This document shows, piece by piece, positions 46,735-57,413 of a stretch of DNA of 64,000 nucleotides. A program made the translations under genes and the position numbers. A model generated the notes under the pieces. That model was not told the DNA's origin. It worked only from the letters and a program-made list of their open reading frames with translations, and made no database searches. Positions within the stretch are counted from its first letter, which is position 1. Each line of letters opens with the position of its first letter. The DNA is from Pinus tabuliformis (lineage: Eukaryota > Streptophyta > Pinopsida > Pinales > Pinaceae), in NCBI GenBank assembly GCA_031772625.1, contig CM062818.1, positions 1,677,180,667 through 1,677,244,666 of the forward strand. Reading direction: 5' to 3'.

Positions 46735-48869
46735 CTAGGTGAAATGATATTTCCAGTGGAACCATCTTTTCATTTTTATTCCTACACGTATGTAACTTTC
46801 AAACATCAGTGTTAAGAACAAAACTTTTCTTGGACTTTTAATGTTGGGTGTGGAATAAGAATGTGTAACTTCAGTTGGAATTCTGTCTAAAATTTCTTTC
46901 TCATGAAAATTTCTTTCCAACTGGATACCTATTGGATCATAAAAATCAGGATGAATTTCTGTTATGGATTGATGATCTCGTAATAGGAAAGATGACAAGC
47001 CAGGTTGCGAATATGATTTTTTAGTTTTAATGGCCTGTAACCTACTGTGCGTTAAAGTCGAGCTTTTAGCAATTTCTTGTAAAAGGAAAGTTTCCATATA
47101 TAAATCACTAAACAAATCAATGAAGAATAGATGGGAATTTCTGGAAAGAGATTTATCAATTGGCGCGAATTGTCAACAAGTTTCGAAAGGTACTTTCCTT
47201 CGTTGATGATGTTTTGGATGCCAAATAAGTTTTCTAAGGAAGTCTGATATTGATTGATCTTGGAATTGAAAAAGTTCTATACTTCCTTGACACAGTTTAG
47301 CTTTCCAAAATGGTAGCACATCTTTCGAATGTTCTTTGATAAGGTGCTCAACATACCACAGTAATCTATCAAAAGTCTGAAAATTTAAAAGACAATCCGA
47401 TTTTGTACAAAATGAGTGCAAGTGAGAAAGAAAGAAATGATTATCTGTACAAATAGTGTTATAGCACAACTGGGATTGACTTGGAATATCTTGTTTTTCA
47501 CAAGAACTGGCCAGAATTATGGGATCCCAGCAATTTCGAATTCCGTCTTGTGAATCAGAAGACAAGTTATGATTGTGAACAGGCATGGGGGTTTCTTCAT
47601 GATATGAATCATAGATCGAGGTATTGTCTTGGATAGTAAAATCATGCAAATGATCTTTTACTTTGAAATGAGGATTGACTAATATGATTTATGAATTAGA
47701 ATATCTCTCATTATCTGAGCTTTGTTGAGTTACTTGGGATAAATCAACAACATCATCGTTGTCAAAGTAGCTATCATAAATGATTTTACAGGTTTCCCTA
47801 GATTTCTCTTTTTCTTCATATATTTTCAGACAAGGAAGGTCAAGTGGTTCTTGTTTGAAAATGATCAAAGGATGTTCTATAGCTATCTTTTTATCTTGAA
47901 AACCTAATGATGACTCATTTGAATAATCCTTTGTACTTTTTGAGATATCTTTAATATTGAGAGGGGAAAAATTATCATCACTAAAAAATCAGGATAAAGA
48001 GAAAAATGTGATTCTGGAACAATGCATTTGAAAATATCATCATGGAAAAATCTTTGTTCATCAGATTCATCATAGACATCGGGCTTTAGATCATAACTTT
48101 GTGTACTGATACTTTTTGAAAGAGAAATAGTTTGATGTTCTAACCTTGGCATCTGCATTTGTTGATTTGCAACGATATTATATGACCTTGTATCAAATTC
48201 ATCTCTTGGTTCCAAGGCAGGCTTTCCTCCAGCATCCTCGCTTTTGTCTTCTTGCATTAGAGCATGCATGTCTCCTAGGCTTTGGGAACTTTCTTCATCA
48301 TGGGTGATTTGTATATTCAAATTGGAATTCTCATTCACATTAAAATAAAATGAGACAAAGCTTGGACTAATTTCTGCTTGATCAGACATAGGAGGTAGGG
48401 AATGCTTAGCATAATCTGAAGATTCTTCATCTATGAGTTCACTTTCAAGATCATACTTTAGACAATTAAGATGAAATCGCATATTAAAATCCCTAACAGA
48501 TTCATCTTGTTTCCGTAGATAATCAATTTCATCATATACCTGGTCATAGTCATAACAATCAAATTCAAAAATGAAAGTCTTGACGAATTGGTCCCAGCTG
48601 TGAATTGATGCAACTGGGAGGTTTCTGCACCATTTTCTAGCTTCCGCCGTGAATGTAAGAGTAAAAATTCTGCATAAAACACCTTCATCAATTCTTTGAA
48701 CTTCAGAACTTGAAACTCTTTGAATAAATTGAAGAGCATGATTAAAAGCAGAAGAATTATTCTTACCATTGAATTTTACCTGAGACAAGAGTCTTACCAC
48801 TTCAAGTGGAGTGTTGGAAGAGGTAGGAACATGGATGCAACTCCAAATGGGAAGTTTGTGAGCAGCCAT
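46735..48869 (-). pseudogene. Element G gag-derived protein
   Basis: Starts MAAHKLPIW at 48869, 73 bp after the LTR. Residues 20-150 are a Gypsy-type gag core (FNGKNNSSAFNHALQFIQ, FTLTFTAEARKWCRNLP, SWDQFVKTFIFEFD, DESVRDFNMRF). After the core the protein runs on as a long acidic, Ser-rich tail, followed over a frameshift near 47980, a stop near 47692 and another near 47170 down to 46735, about 710 codons in all. No zinc knuckle and no protease are seen. The tail matches nothing I know. It may package the element RNA with enzymes from another element. Confidence 0.75.
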
Positions 48870-48920
48870 CCTGATTCAAATGTTACAATTGAAAATCATT
48901 CCAATAGACACTATGTTCAG

Positions 48921-48938
48921 GCCCTCCTTCTAGCGCCA
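48921..48938 (-). other. Primer-binding site of element G
   Basis: The element strand reads TGGCGCTAGAAGGAGGGC, four bases inside the 5' LTR. It starts with TGG as needed for a tRNA 3' CCA end and differs from the tRNA-Met site used by all other elements here. I am not sure which tRNA it pairs with. Confidence 0.7.
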
Positions 48939-48942
48939 AATA

Positions 48943-51900
48943 TGTTGAAGCCCCGAAAATCGCATCGACAACAAGGGGGATACCCACCAGGTCTGGACCT
49001 TGGTTGGCAGCTCCTTATCCGTTTGGTATAGCGGGTCCGACTGGGGATAATGGGACCAATTTCCCAATCTAAGGGTGTATGTGTGTGTGTGCAGAGTTGG
49101 ATGTTGTTGATCTAAGAGTACTTAAAGCTAATTTAATTCAAACTTTTAAACTAACTCTATGCTATTGTAATCTAATGAGAAACAACACATCTAATCTACG
49201 CTAACCCGGGGTGTATTTATTCTATTATGCGATCTAAAGAGATTTCAAACAATAACTGGTAATAAAGATCATTCAGCTATCATAAGAATAGAAATCAATT
49301 AAGATAAACCACTTTGCATAAAAAGTTAGGCAAAACAGTTGTGAACAGCATATCGCATAATAAGTTATTCATATATCAGACATAAATAAATGGCTCCACC
49401 GTACAGAAGTGCTAAATGGTAACTCATACATTCATGCAGTAACATATAAACAACTGAAAACTGTATATCACTTTAAGAATATAAGCAGAAATGGCCAACA
49501 GATAAAAGTAACATTTATGACTAATCCTACTCATAAGCTTCAAGTGAAAACGATTTATCTCTACTTGTTCTAACATCTACTAAGAGTACAAAAGTGCAAC
49601 ATCAGTAGCAGACATCAAATGCAAACATTAATAAATCTCGATCCATCCATTCATCAAAACCTCCTCTGAGGGTGCAGAAGTGCATGTTCCGAGGACAAGT
49701 TTTTGGCAAATTTCTGGACCCTTCTCTAAATGCATGAGAAGGGTTAAAATACTACTTCTTAATTCTAATAATAGTGTTTTTACAAAATTTAGGATGCGGT
49801 TTTCAAATGACCATCCTTTTTCTAATCTAATTTAAAAGAAAAAACAACATTCTAAAATAAGGCTACTTCTGAACTTGGTCTTTAAAGCTGCAAGTGTTCA
49901 TCATGGGCTTGAGGAGAGTCGGCTGGCTGACTTCTGCGCTGAGCTGGGCTGCGAAAACAGAATCTATGAGAGCTGGCACTACTTTTTCGGCCGCATTTAT
50001 AATGCATTTCACAGTCATCCATTAACTATGCGGCTTGACCAAGTATGCCAGTAACACTCCCAATTCAACCTGTTTAATGCTTAGATCGCTTTTCCCTTTT
50101 CCTGCACCTTCTACTTCCATTTTGCTTCTAGTCGTAGTTTATTTGGTAGGTACCCCAGGGTGGTCTTTTCAATTAAATTGGCCCTGTGTAAATTCTCATT
50201 TACACAGTCGATAAGAATGTTTGCTTGCTTGGCTGCTGTCTCCGCTGCTTGTTCCGCAGGAAACTGAGGCCATATGGCCTTCTTTTTGTCTTTTAGGTCT
50301 TTGGTCAGGCCGCCTTCTAAACAGGTTTGATATGCAATTTCCCGAGCCAAAAGTTTATCAGGGATATACAGAGGCAGGACATGAGGAGGTACAGTGCTTC
50401 CAAACACTCTAATATAGGTGAACCATTCTTCCCCGAACCATCTTGCGATGGGGATGATATCTATCTATGCCTCGGGGGGTCTTCATCATACATCATTCTA
50501 TACAAAGGTAATATAAGCCCGTGACAAATCTGGTAGAAGTGTGGGACGAACTGAGAATCCCATAACACCTTATGATAAACATGGATAGGTAATGGGTCCT
50601 GGGTAGTCCATTTTCAACCCATAGTGGGAAATTTAGACACATAACAAATAAAATCCATAACATATGCGGACAGATAAAAAGGAGGATAGATCCTTTGAGA
50701 CAAGGATCTTTTAGACCGATAATTGATAACAGTCGTGTACAGATTATCAGAAAAGATCTTGGCCCAATCCATAATATCGGAATTTGTGGCAGCATCTATT
50801 AATGGTAGCCATTCAGACGAAAACTTATTGATATCCGGCATCCCAAATAATCTACAAAGCATGGCCGCAGCAAAACAATACGGAGAGGTGAGGGAACCAG
50901 TGTTGTACATACCGTTTTTGTCCTTTTTGAGCGGCTCCTCTTTTCTGGACCAATCTTTGGTGGTCTCTGCTAGGTTTGGGTTCTCTACCACAAATTTCTT
51001 AACGAATTGTGCATTATAAGTCGCCTGCGGTTCAGGAAGATGATACATAATCTTTAAATCTTGCGCAGCGAATGATCTGATGAGCCCATGTCCTTGAACC
51101 TTGAATTGTCTGTTGCTCATCTCTTCATTGTCAAGTATCCACTTGATCATATCCTATATGGTAGAATTTTGGGCCTTGCTGCTATCCGGTGAAGAAATGA
51201 ACATGCTAGCTCCTTTAAGGACGCCTCGGAAGAGCGTTGTGAGCCCGCGACAACATCAACCTTCATTATTCTAGGATTTTCTTCTTCAAGCAGCCTGTAC
51301 ATGCTTTCCCATGTCGATATCCCTGTGTCTCTGTTACAGGCTGTGTCTGTATACAAAGGTGCCATCTCCTTCGTCTTTTCCTTCGCCTCAGAGCCTTGAG
51401 CTTTATTTTTCTTTCCCATTTCTTCCTGCATCTGGCTTTGAATCGTCTTTAGTTCTTCATTCCTGCAGATTACGAGTGAAATGGAAATGACTGATCAAGA
51501 AAGGTGATGGGAGAGTTTTAAATGCAACAAATATATCAAATATGCCACCTTACATGAAGTAATTCTTTACAAAAGCACGCGTCTTCATTTCATTTAATCG
51601 CTGACAACTAATTCATTTACTATCATTAAAATCGCATGATCTTGAGTCAGATTACGGTAAGTGGCTTTTCTTTGAATGGTGTGCCCGAAGGATTCGTGAT
51701 GAAGTGATTTATGATTTGCTTACGTAACATCGCAGATCGAGCCATCGCAAATCCCACCATCGCAGATCGTGCGAATATAATATCGCAGCGATCGCAACAT
51801 CGCAAGTCGCAGAAGTCTAATGTTGGTTGAATCTTGTCAGCTCATTTTTGCGATATGCGATCTTGCGATCGGCGTTATCGCAGATCGGTAAATCTTGAAG

Positions 51901-52212
51901 TGTTTTCCTTATGAGTATTACTTTATTGCGATGCGATGTCATGCTTAACACGAGGGTCTTGCGCATACTGATATTATAGAGAAATGGAGGCATTTCCTAT
52001 CTTTTTTGCAACGCGGTTTTAAAGATATTTCTCTTATCGTAGACTTAGGTTAAAAATATTCAAAAGACCTTTCTAAGCTTACGATGGTAACCTTATTTTG
52101 AAGAAAGGAAACTCTTGCTTTTTTCTTTAAAATTTAACTAAGGGTCCCCATTCATTTAGTATTTAGGATAACACTTAAATGGACAAGGGGGGGGGTGTTG
52201 CTGGCCACAACA
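48943..52212 (-). repeat. 5' LTR of element G (complete, 3270 bp)
   Basis: TGTTGAAGCCCC ... GGCCACAACA on the plus strand. Carries the unknown ORF (49863-51419) and, upstream of it on the element strand, a cluster of ATCGCA/GCGATC words (about 51730-51900). Its uninterrupted sequence shows the state before F2 inserted in the sister LTR. Confidence 0.95.
49863..51419 (-). pseudogene. LTR-encoded protein of unknown function, copy 2 (broken)
   Basis: The same ORF as 37336-38907, in the 5' LTR. Lesions: 1-bp deletion near 51150 (PYTDMIKW lost), TGA for Trp in GWKW near 50612, a 13-bp deletion between 'cctcggg' repeats near 50475, and further shifts near 50060. It keeps CAG where copy 1 has a stop. 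Each copy is therefore broken in different places, and together they define an open ancestral frame of about 523 codons. The tctgcag splice-like motif 44 nt before the ATG is also present. Confidence 0.75.
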
Positions 52213-52293
52213 AGTTCTTACCTTCCAATAAACAAAGTTCCTCCCATCAAAGATTGGTAGTCTAATGGATCCCCCACTTTCTTGATTACTCAT
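52213..52293 (-). pseudogene. Element E gag, first 27 codons
   Basis: ATG at 52293, 46 nt after the primer-binding site: MSNQESGGSIRLPIFDG, then FVYWKVRT up to the G insertion. An FDGxNFxxWK block is the normal start of Copia gag. Continues at 36410 as TTYLQSLG once G and one target copy are removed. Confidence 0.88.
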
Positions 52294-52339
52294 GATGATG
52301 GATCTTCCTTCAAGCAATCAAGCTTCTTCTGAATGACCT

Positions 52340-52351
52340 GCTCTGATACCA
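52340..52351 (-). other. Primer-binding site of element E
   Basis: TGGTATCAGAGC on the element strand, two bases from the 5' LTR; initiator tRNA-Met type. Confidence 0.92.
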
Positions 52352-52353
52352 AT

Positions 52354-53778
52354 TGTTGGAAATAACACTGAGAGGGGCGTGAATCAGTATTATCAGATCA
52401 ATAATTTAATTTTCAAAACTGATTTGTATACACCACTTCAACTTAGTGAACTAGCGTGTATACGCAACTGTACTTAATGCAACCAGCGTATATGCAGAGA
52501 TCTTTTGATTTACCCAAATTATCATGCATTGAACTTTAACCAGTATATCGAGAATTCATTAGATGGTGCAGTAAAAGAATAATAAAGCATCACACATAAG
52601 CAACACACATGAACACCAAGATATAAGGTGGAAACCTAATGTGGGTAAAAACCACCTGTTGCTATCGTCTCTGTCTTCTTTCAATAATAAGAAAATTTAT
52701 GTTTACAATTTTTGTATTGGTGCAATCTTATACCAATACGCAGGTTTCTACCTGCAGAAGGCTACAACCTTCTCTCATTCTCTAGCTTCTACTGGAAGGG
52801 AGCCACAACCCCCTAGCTCTTGTACTAGCCGATATTTTTACTAGTACGTAGGTGCCAACCTACAAAAGGCTACGACCTTCTTTCTTCCTTTACGGACCAC
52901 GTTTCATAAATTTTCAGACTGGATCCATCAACAACATTATAACTGACATTCAATCATCAAATATTTATGCATCACCCAACCACCTTTTGAACCGATCACA
53001 ATTGAATCAATCAGTCACTTTGACAACCCATCAATCTGATCATTCAGAGTACTATCACCAAACTACAGTAACCAGAACCCAGAACTCCGCAACAACAAAT
53101 AGCAGCAATTAAACATATTTTATAAGGTATACGTTATTTCCATGTGTGGAACCTACATGTACATGCGCTTTTCTCGAAGCCAACCAACGTATACATCTTA
53201 AGAACCTGATTCATCATTAGATTTGATTCCTCATCATCAGCTAAGGTTCATCCTTGGTTCAGATCCAGCTATGCACCATAACCCAATAACCTACATACTA
53301 TATCTCACACTTCATCAGATATTCAATACTTGCACACCTTGGCCTAATGATCTTCTTCTCCTTTTATAGTTTGTAGGCCTTTCTCAATACCATGGACCAA
53401 AACTACTTAGGACCAATACCTTGGACCAAATACCTAGGGTCAATACCTCGGACCAGATACCTTGGACCAATACCATGGATTAAAATACCATGGACCAAAT
53501 GCTTCGGACCAAAAACTTAGCTTTCCAAGGTATACGCACTTTTCCTTTTGTGAAAGTGCGTGTGTACGTATATGCAACTTGTATACAATGAACCTGCATG
53601 TATACGTGGCTTGGTCAATGGTGAACCTATGTATACCTCTCTTTCTTCATTCTGTGTAGTCTGATCTGTAACTTTGTGTTGTTAATCATGTTGTACTTTG
53701 ATTTGTCATCTGTTGTACTGTGATTTTTCATCTGAGCTAGTTGCCATCTAGCACAACACCTGTATCATAATGCCAATA
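52354..53778 (-). repeat. 5' LTR of element E
   Basis: 1425 bp, the same length as the left LTR; the outer end has mutated from CAACA to CAATA. Confidence 0.95.
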
Positions 53779-53783
53779 AGAGG

Positions 53784-55086
53784 TTCCTGAGAACCTCCTA
53801 TAATAACCTGTTAACCCCATGAATGATCTGACTTCATCCACATTATTAGGATTTTCCCACTCCATGATGGACCTTATCTTTTCTGGGTTTATTGCTATGC
53901 CCTCCTTACAGACAACATGTCCCAAATAATGTACCTATGTCTGAAATAAACCCCATTTGCTAAGCTTGGCATACAACTGATGCTCTCTTAGCAATCTCAA
54001 CATTGTTGATAAATGCTTGGCGTGCTCTTCCTCATTCTTAGAATATATCAAGATGTCATCAATGAATACAATAACAAACTTGTCTAGATAAGGATGCAAC
54101 ACACTATTCATCAAGAACATAAAGGTAGTTGGAGCATTAGTCAAACCAAATGGAACTACAACAAACTCATAATGCCCATACCTGGTTTGGAAAGAAGTCT
54201 TGTATATGTCCTCTTCTGTGATGTGTACCTAATGGTATCATGATCTCAAATCAATCTTTGAGAAAATTGTTCTCCCTTCAACTGATCAAACAAGTCATAA
54301 ATCCTCGACAACAAATACATGTTCTTGATTGTCACCTTGTTAATCTACCTGTAATCAATGCACAACCTGAGAGTACTGTCCTTCTTTTTTGCGAACAATA
54401 TTGTTGCACCCCAAGGCGATACACTTGGCCTAATGTATCCCTTGTTAATCATTTCCTTTAGCTGCAACTTCAACTCTACTAACTATATAGTTCTCATCAT
54501 GTATGGTGTCTTTGATGATGGTGCTACCCCTGGTACCAACTCCATAAAAAAGTCAGCTTCCTTGTGGGGAGGCAACTTTGGAAACTTTGCAATAAACACA
54601 TATTGAAACTACTACAATACAAGGTACCTCTTGAAGATTTATGCATCCTCAACATCTTTACCCTTGTCACTAGAAATATGGACTTCAAACATCACACACC
54701 CTTTCCTACAATTGTGCTTAGTCTGCATAGCGATGACCATCCTCACTGATGTAGGGTTTTTTTTCCCTACAAAATTCTCTTCTCCCCATTATCATTCAGG
54801 TACTCAATATCCTTTTCATAAATTCCACTTTGGTCATGTGAAGATACAACTAATCCATACCCAAAAATATGTTATATGACCCCAATGGCAGTACATTAAA
54901 ATGTGTTGTTGTAGGCAAACCATTCAACTCAAATGCACAAGCTCTTACCCAATGGTGAACTCTTTTCTTAGTAACTCTAGCCAATTGCACCAACCAAGAT
55001 TCTCCACGCACTTCTTTTCTCAAGCCACACTTATCACTAAAACAAAAACATGTGATTAGCATCCATTTATGTTTCCTTTTTTGCAT
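53784..55086 (-). pseudogene. Element D: Gypsy chromovirus protease and reverse transcriptase, N-terminal half
   Basis: From 55086 downwards: protease-like end (KCGLRKEVRGESWLVQLA, HWVRACAFELNG, LPLGSYNIFLGMD), a degraded middle, then reverse transcriptase with [19 protein letters not shown], catalytic [11 protein letters not shown] (about 54050), [35 protein letters not shown] and SFMGLTGYYRRF up to the E insertion. Stops (for example at the Gly of LRSGYH and before VHYLGH) and frameshifts show an old copy. To the right it ends abruptly in the minisatellite; no gag of this element is seen. Confidence 0.85.
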
Positions 55087-56660
55087 CTAAAGCGCATTTT
55101 GGTGCTATTTGTGTCCATTTATCAAATATGGTGCAAAACGTGATGCAAAATTTGAACCGATTTTTGCACCAAGCATTGCATCAAGTTTAGCACCAAGTGT
55201 TGCACCAGGTTTTGAAAGAGGTTTTGCCTGGGGTTTTTCACTGGGTTTTGCACCATCCTTTGCACCATTTTTTGTGCCAGATTTTGCGTCAATTTTGGCA
55301 CCTAATTTTGTTTCACCTACCTTTGAATCCTCTATTGCATCCACTTTTTTGCACCTACACTTTCATCAACTTTTGAATCATTTTTTGCATCTTGTTTTGC
55401 ATCCTTTTTTTCATCCCCCTTTGCGCCAAATTTTGCATCGAGGTTTGTTCGTAGTTTTGCATCTACTTTTGTTGCATCCTCTTTTGCATCTTTTTTTCCA
55501 TCCATTATTGTTCCCACTATTGCATCCACTTTTGTTGTGCCAGAATTTGCGCCTACTTTGGCGCCTACCTTTGCACCCAGTTTTGCTTCTAATTTTGCAT
55601 CCATGTTTGTATCCTCATTTGCATCTATTTTTGCATTCTTTTTGTATCCAATTTTACAACAGGTTTTGCATCAAGTTTTTCGTCTCATTTTGCATCTACT
55701 GTTGCATCCACTATTGCACCCGTGTTTACATCCACTTTTGCATCCCTTTTGGAATCTTATTTTGCATCAAAATTTGATTCTTTTTTTCTTCTATCATTGC
55801 ATCCACTTTTGTTGTGCCACAATTTGCACCATGTTTTGCATCTACTGTTGTACCCATGTTTCCTTCCACTTTTGCATCCACATTTCCATCTTCTTTTGCA
55901 TCAAATATTGCATCCACTTTTGTGTCGGGTTTATGCATCAAGTTTTGCATCTTTTTTTGTATCTACTCTTGCATCTACATCCATTTCTTCCATTTTTTCA
56001 TCCAAATTTGTGTCCACGGTTTCACCCATGTTTTTGTCCACTTTTGATTCCTTTTTTGCATCTTGTTTTTCATCCAAGTTTGCATCTTTTTTTTTCTACT
56101 ATTGCATCTACTTTTGCATCCACTTTTTTTGTGCCATATTTGTGCCATGTTTTGTGCCTGCCATTGCACCCACATTTGGTTCTACTTTTGCATCCACATT
56201 TGCATCATCTTTTGTGTCCAAGTTTGCATCAAATATTGTGTATGTTTTTGCATCCCATGTTGCATCCACTTTTACATCAGGTTTTGCATCATCTTTCACA
56301 TCTATTTTTGCACCTACTTCTATTGCCTCCACTTTTGCATAAAATTTCGTTTCCATTGTTGCACCCATGTTTGCATCCATGTTTACATCATTTTTTGCAT
56401 CTTATTTTGCATCCAAGTTTGCCTCCTTTTTGCATCCAAGTTTGTGTCCTTTTTTGCGTTAGTTGTTGCATCCACTTTTGTTTCACCACAATTTGCACCA
56501 AGTTTTGCACCCATGTTTGCTTCCACTTTTTCATTCATGTTTGCATCGTATTTTGTGTCCAATTTTGTATTGACCATTGCATCTATTTTTTCATCCACTT
56601 TTGTAGCCAATTTTACATCCATTATTGCACCCATTTTTGTGTTTGCTTTTGCATCCATTT
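55087..56660 (-). repeat. Minisatellite of 12-bp units (minus strand reads x-Asp-Ala-Lys)
   Basis: About 1.57 kb of imperfect 12-bp units such as 'ttttgcatccac', 'ttttgcatcaag' and 'ttttgcacca'. On the minus strand these give GATGCAAAA (Asp-Ala-Lys) or GGTGCAAAA (Gly-Ala-Lys) every four codons. Longer repeats overlie this: a 'ttgttgtgccacaatttgcacc' type block recurs at about 55531, 55808, 56118 and 56477. Open frames of up to 90 codons on the minus strand and 396 on the plus strand arise because the unit is a multiple of three with few stop words. Whether it was ever translated is open. Confidence 0.85.
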
Positions 56661-57413
56661 TCTAACACTCATCACATTGTTTGCATTGACTATATTTCTT
56701 ATGATGTTGACATTTATGAACAACTAATGACAATACCAATAATCATGATGAAGATGATGATGATTACATGAATGGTGATTATGATGATAAAAACAATGGT
56801 GGTTACAATGACAATTATGATGATGTTGATGACAAGATAACGACCATGGAAAATATTCCCAATTTTTAAATGTTGTCATTGTCATAATCATAATCATTAT
56901 CATCCAAGTCATCATCTTATGATCATCATTATTATCAATGTCATCTATGTCATCATCAACAACAATAATGGCATGAATGATGATGACAATGGCAATGATG
57001 ATGATGTCCATGACGATAATGACAACAATGATGATAGAAATTACATTAATGATGATGATGGGGATGATGAAAATGATAATGACGATGATAAAGGTGGTGA
57101 TTATTATCATCATATTTCAGAAATAGAGTTTTTTTCTCATGCATATATCACATGTGTCTTAAAAAACCATTTTCTAACACTCATCACATTTTTTGGGTTG
57201 ATGATATTTCTTACGACGCCGATAATTATGAACAATTGATGACAATTTCGATAATCATGATAATGACAATGATGAAGATGATGATGATGATAACATGAAC
57301 GTTGATTATGATGATAATGCTAATTATGACAATAGCAATAACAAGATGGTGATGTTGATGATGATAATTAAGATGATGACAATGATTATGATGATGCCAA
57401 TGACCTTACAGTC
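56657..57413. repeat. Two-copy ~515-bp repeat rich in ATG/GAT triplets
   Basis: A unit starting 'ttctaacactcatcacatt' at 56659 recurs at 57172, each copy followed by 'tatttctta.ga.g..gac.attatgaacaa' and then by interrupted (GAT)/(ATG)/(AAT) runs. The second copy is cut at 57413 by the LTR-like start of element H. No gene. Confidence 0.8.

Larger units (their letters stand above)
36416..52212 (-). mobile_element. Element G: gag-only LTR retrotransposon with ~3.3-kb LTRs that encode an unknown protein
   Basis: LTRs are 48943-52212 (3270 bp) and 36416-45558 (3286 bp after removing nested F2). Flanks are AGTTA (36411-36415) and AGTTC (52213-52217). Taking G out rejoins the E gag frame as KVRTTTYLQSLGTNV. 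Orientation is minus: gag starts 73 bp inside the right LTR, after a primer-binding site of the TGGCGCTAGAAGG type. The internal part is only 3.4 kb and holds a gag-derived ORF but no protease, reverse transcriptase or integrase. That makes it a non-autonomous element of the TR-GAG kind, and its LTR ORF is not part of any known such element that I can name. Confidence 0.88.
20370..53778 (-). mobile_element. Element E: SIRE/Maximus-like Copia retrotransposon, host of nested elements F1, F3 and G (with F2)
   Basis: LTRs of 1425 bp each (20370-21794, 52354-53778) bound 33.4 kb. Flanks are AGAAG (20365-20369) and AGAGG (53779-53783), a target duplication with one change. Removing E and one copy joins the reverse transcriptase of element D in frame as RRFSGTFSHIEYPIT. 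About 8.8 kb belongs to E itself: 20370-22088, 27969-30038, 32958-36415 and 52218-53778. Order on the minus strand is primer-binding site, gag with long coiled coil, two zinc knuckles, protease, integrase, reverse transcriptase, RNase H and a long 3' untranslated part with repeated polypurine-like motifs. That architecture is typical of SIRE/Maximus elements; I see no env-like ORF. Confidence 0.9.

Noticed and set aside
36416-52212. Plus-strand orientation for element G
   Set aside because: A primer-site-like sequence at 45561 would allow it, but gag, the LTR ORF and the better placed primer site at 48921-48938 are all on the minus strand.
55537-56727. 396-codon plus-strand ORF rich in Phe, Leu, His and Cys
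   Set aside because: It lies wholly in the 12-bp minisatellite, where several frames stay open because of the period; composition is that of the repeat.
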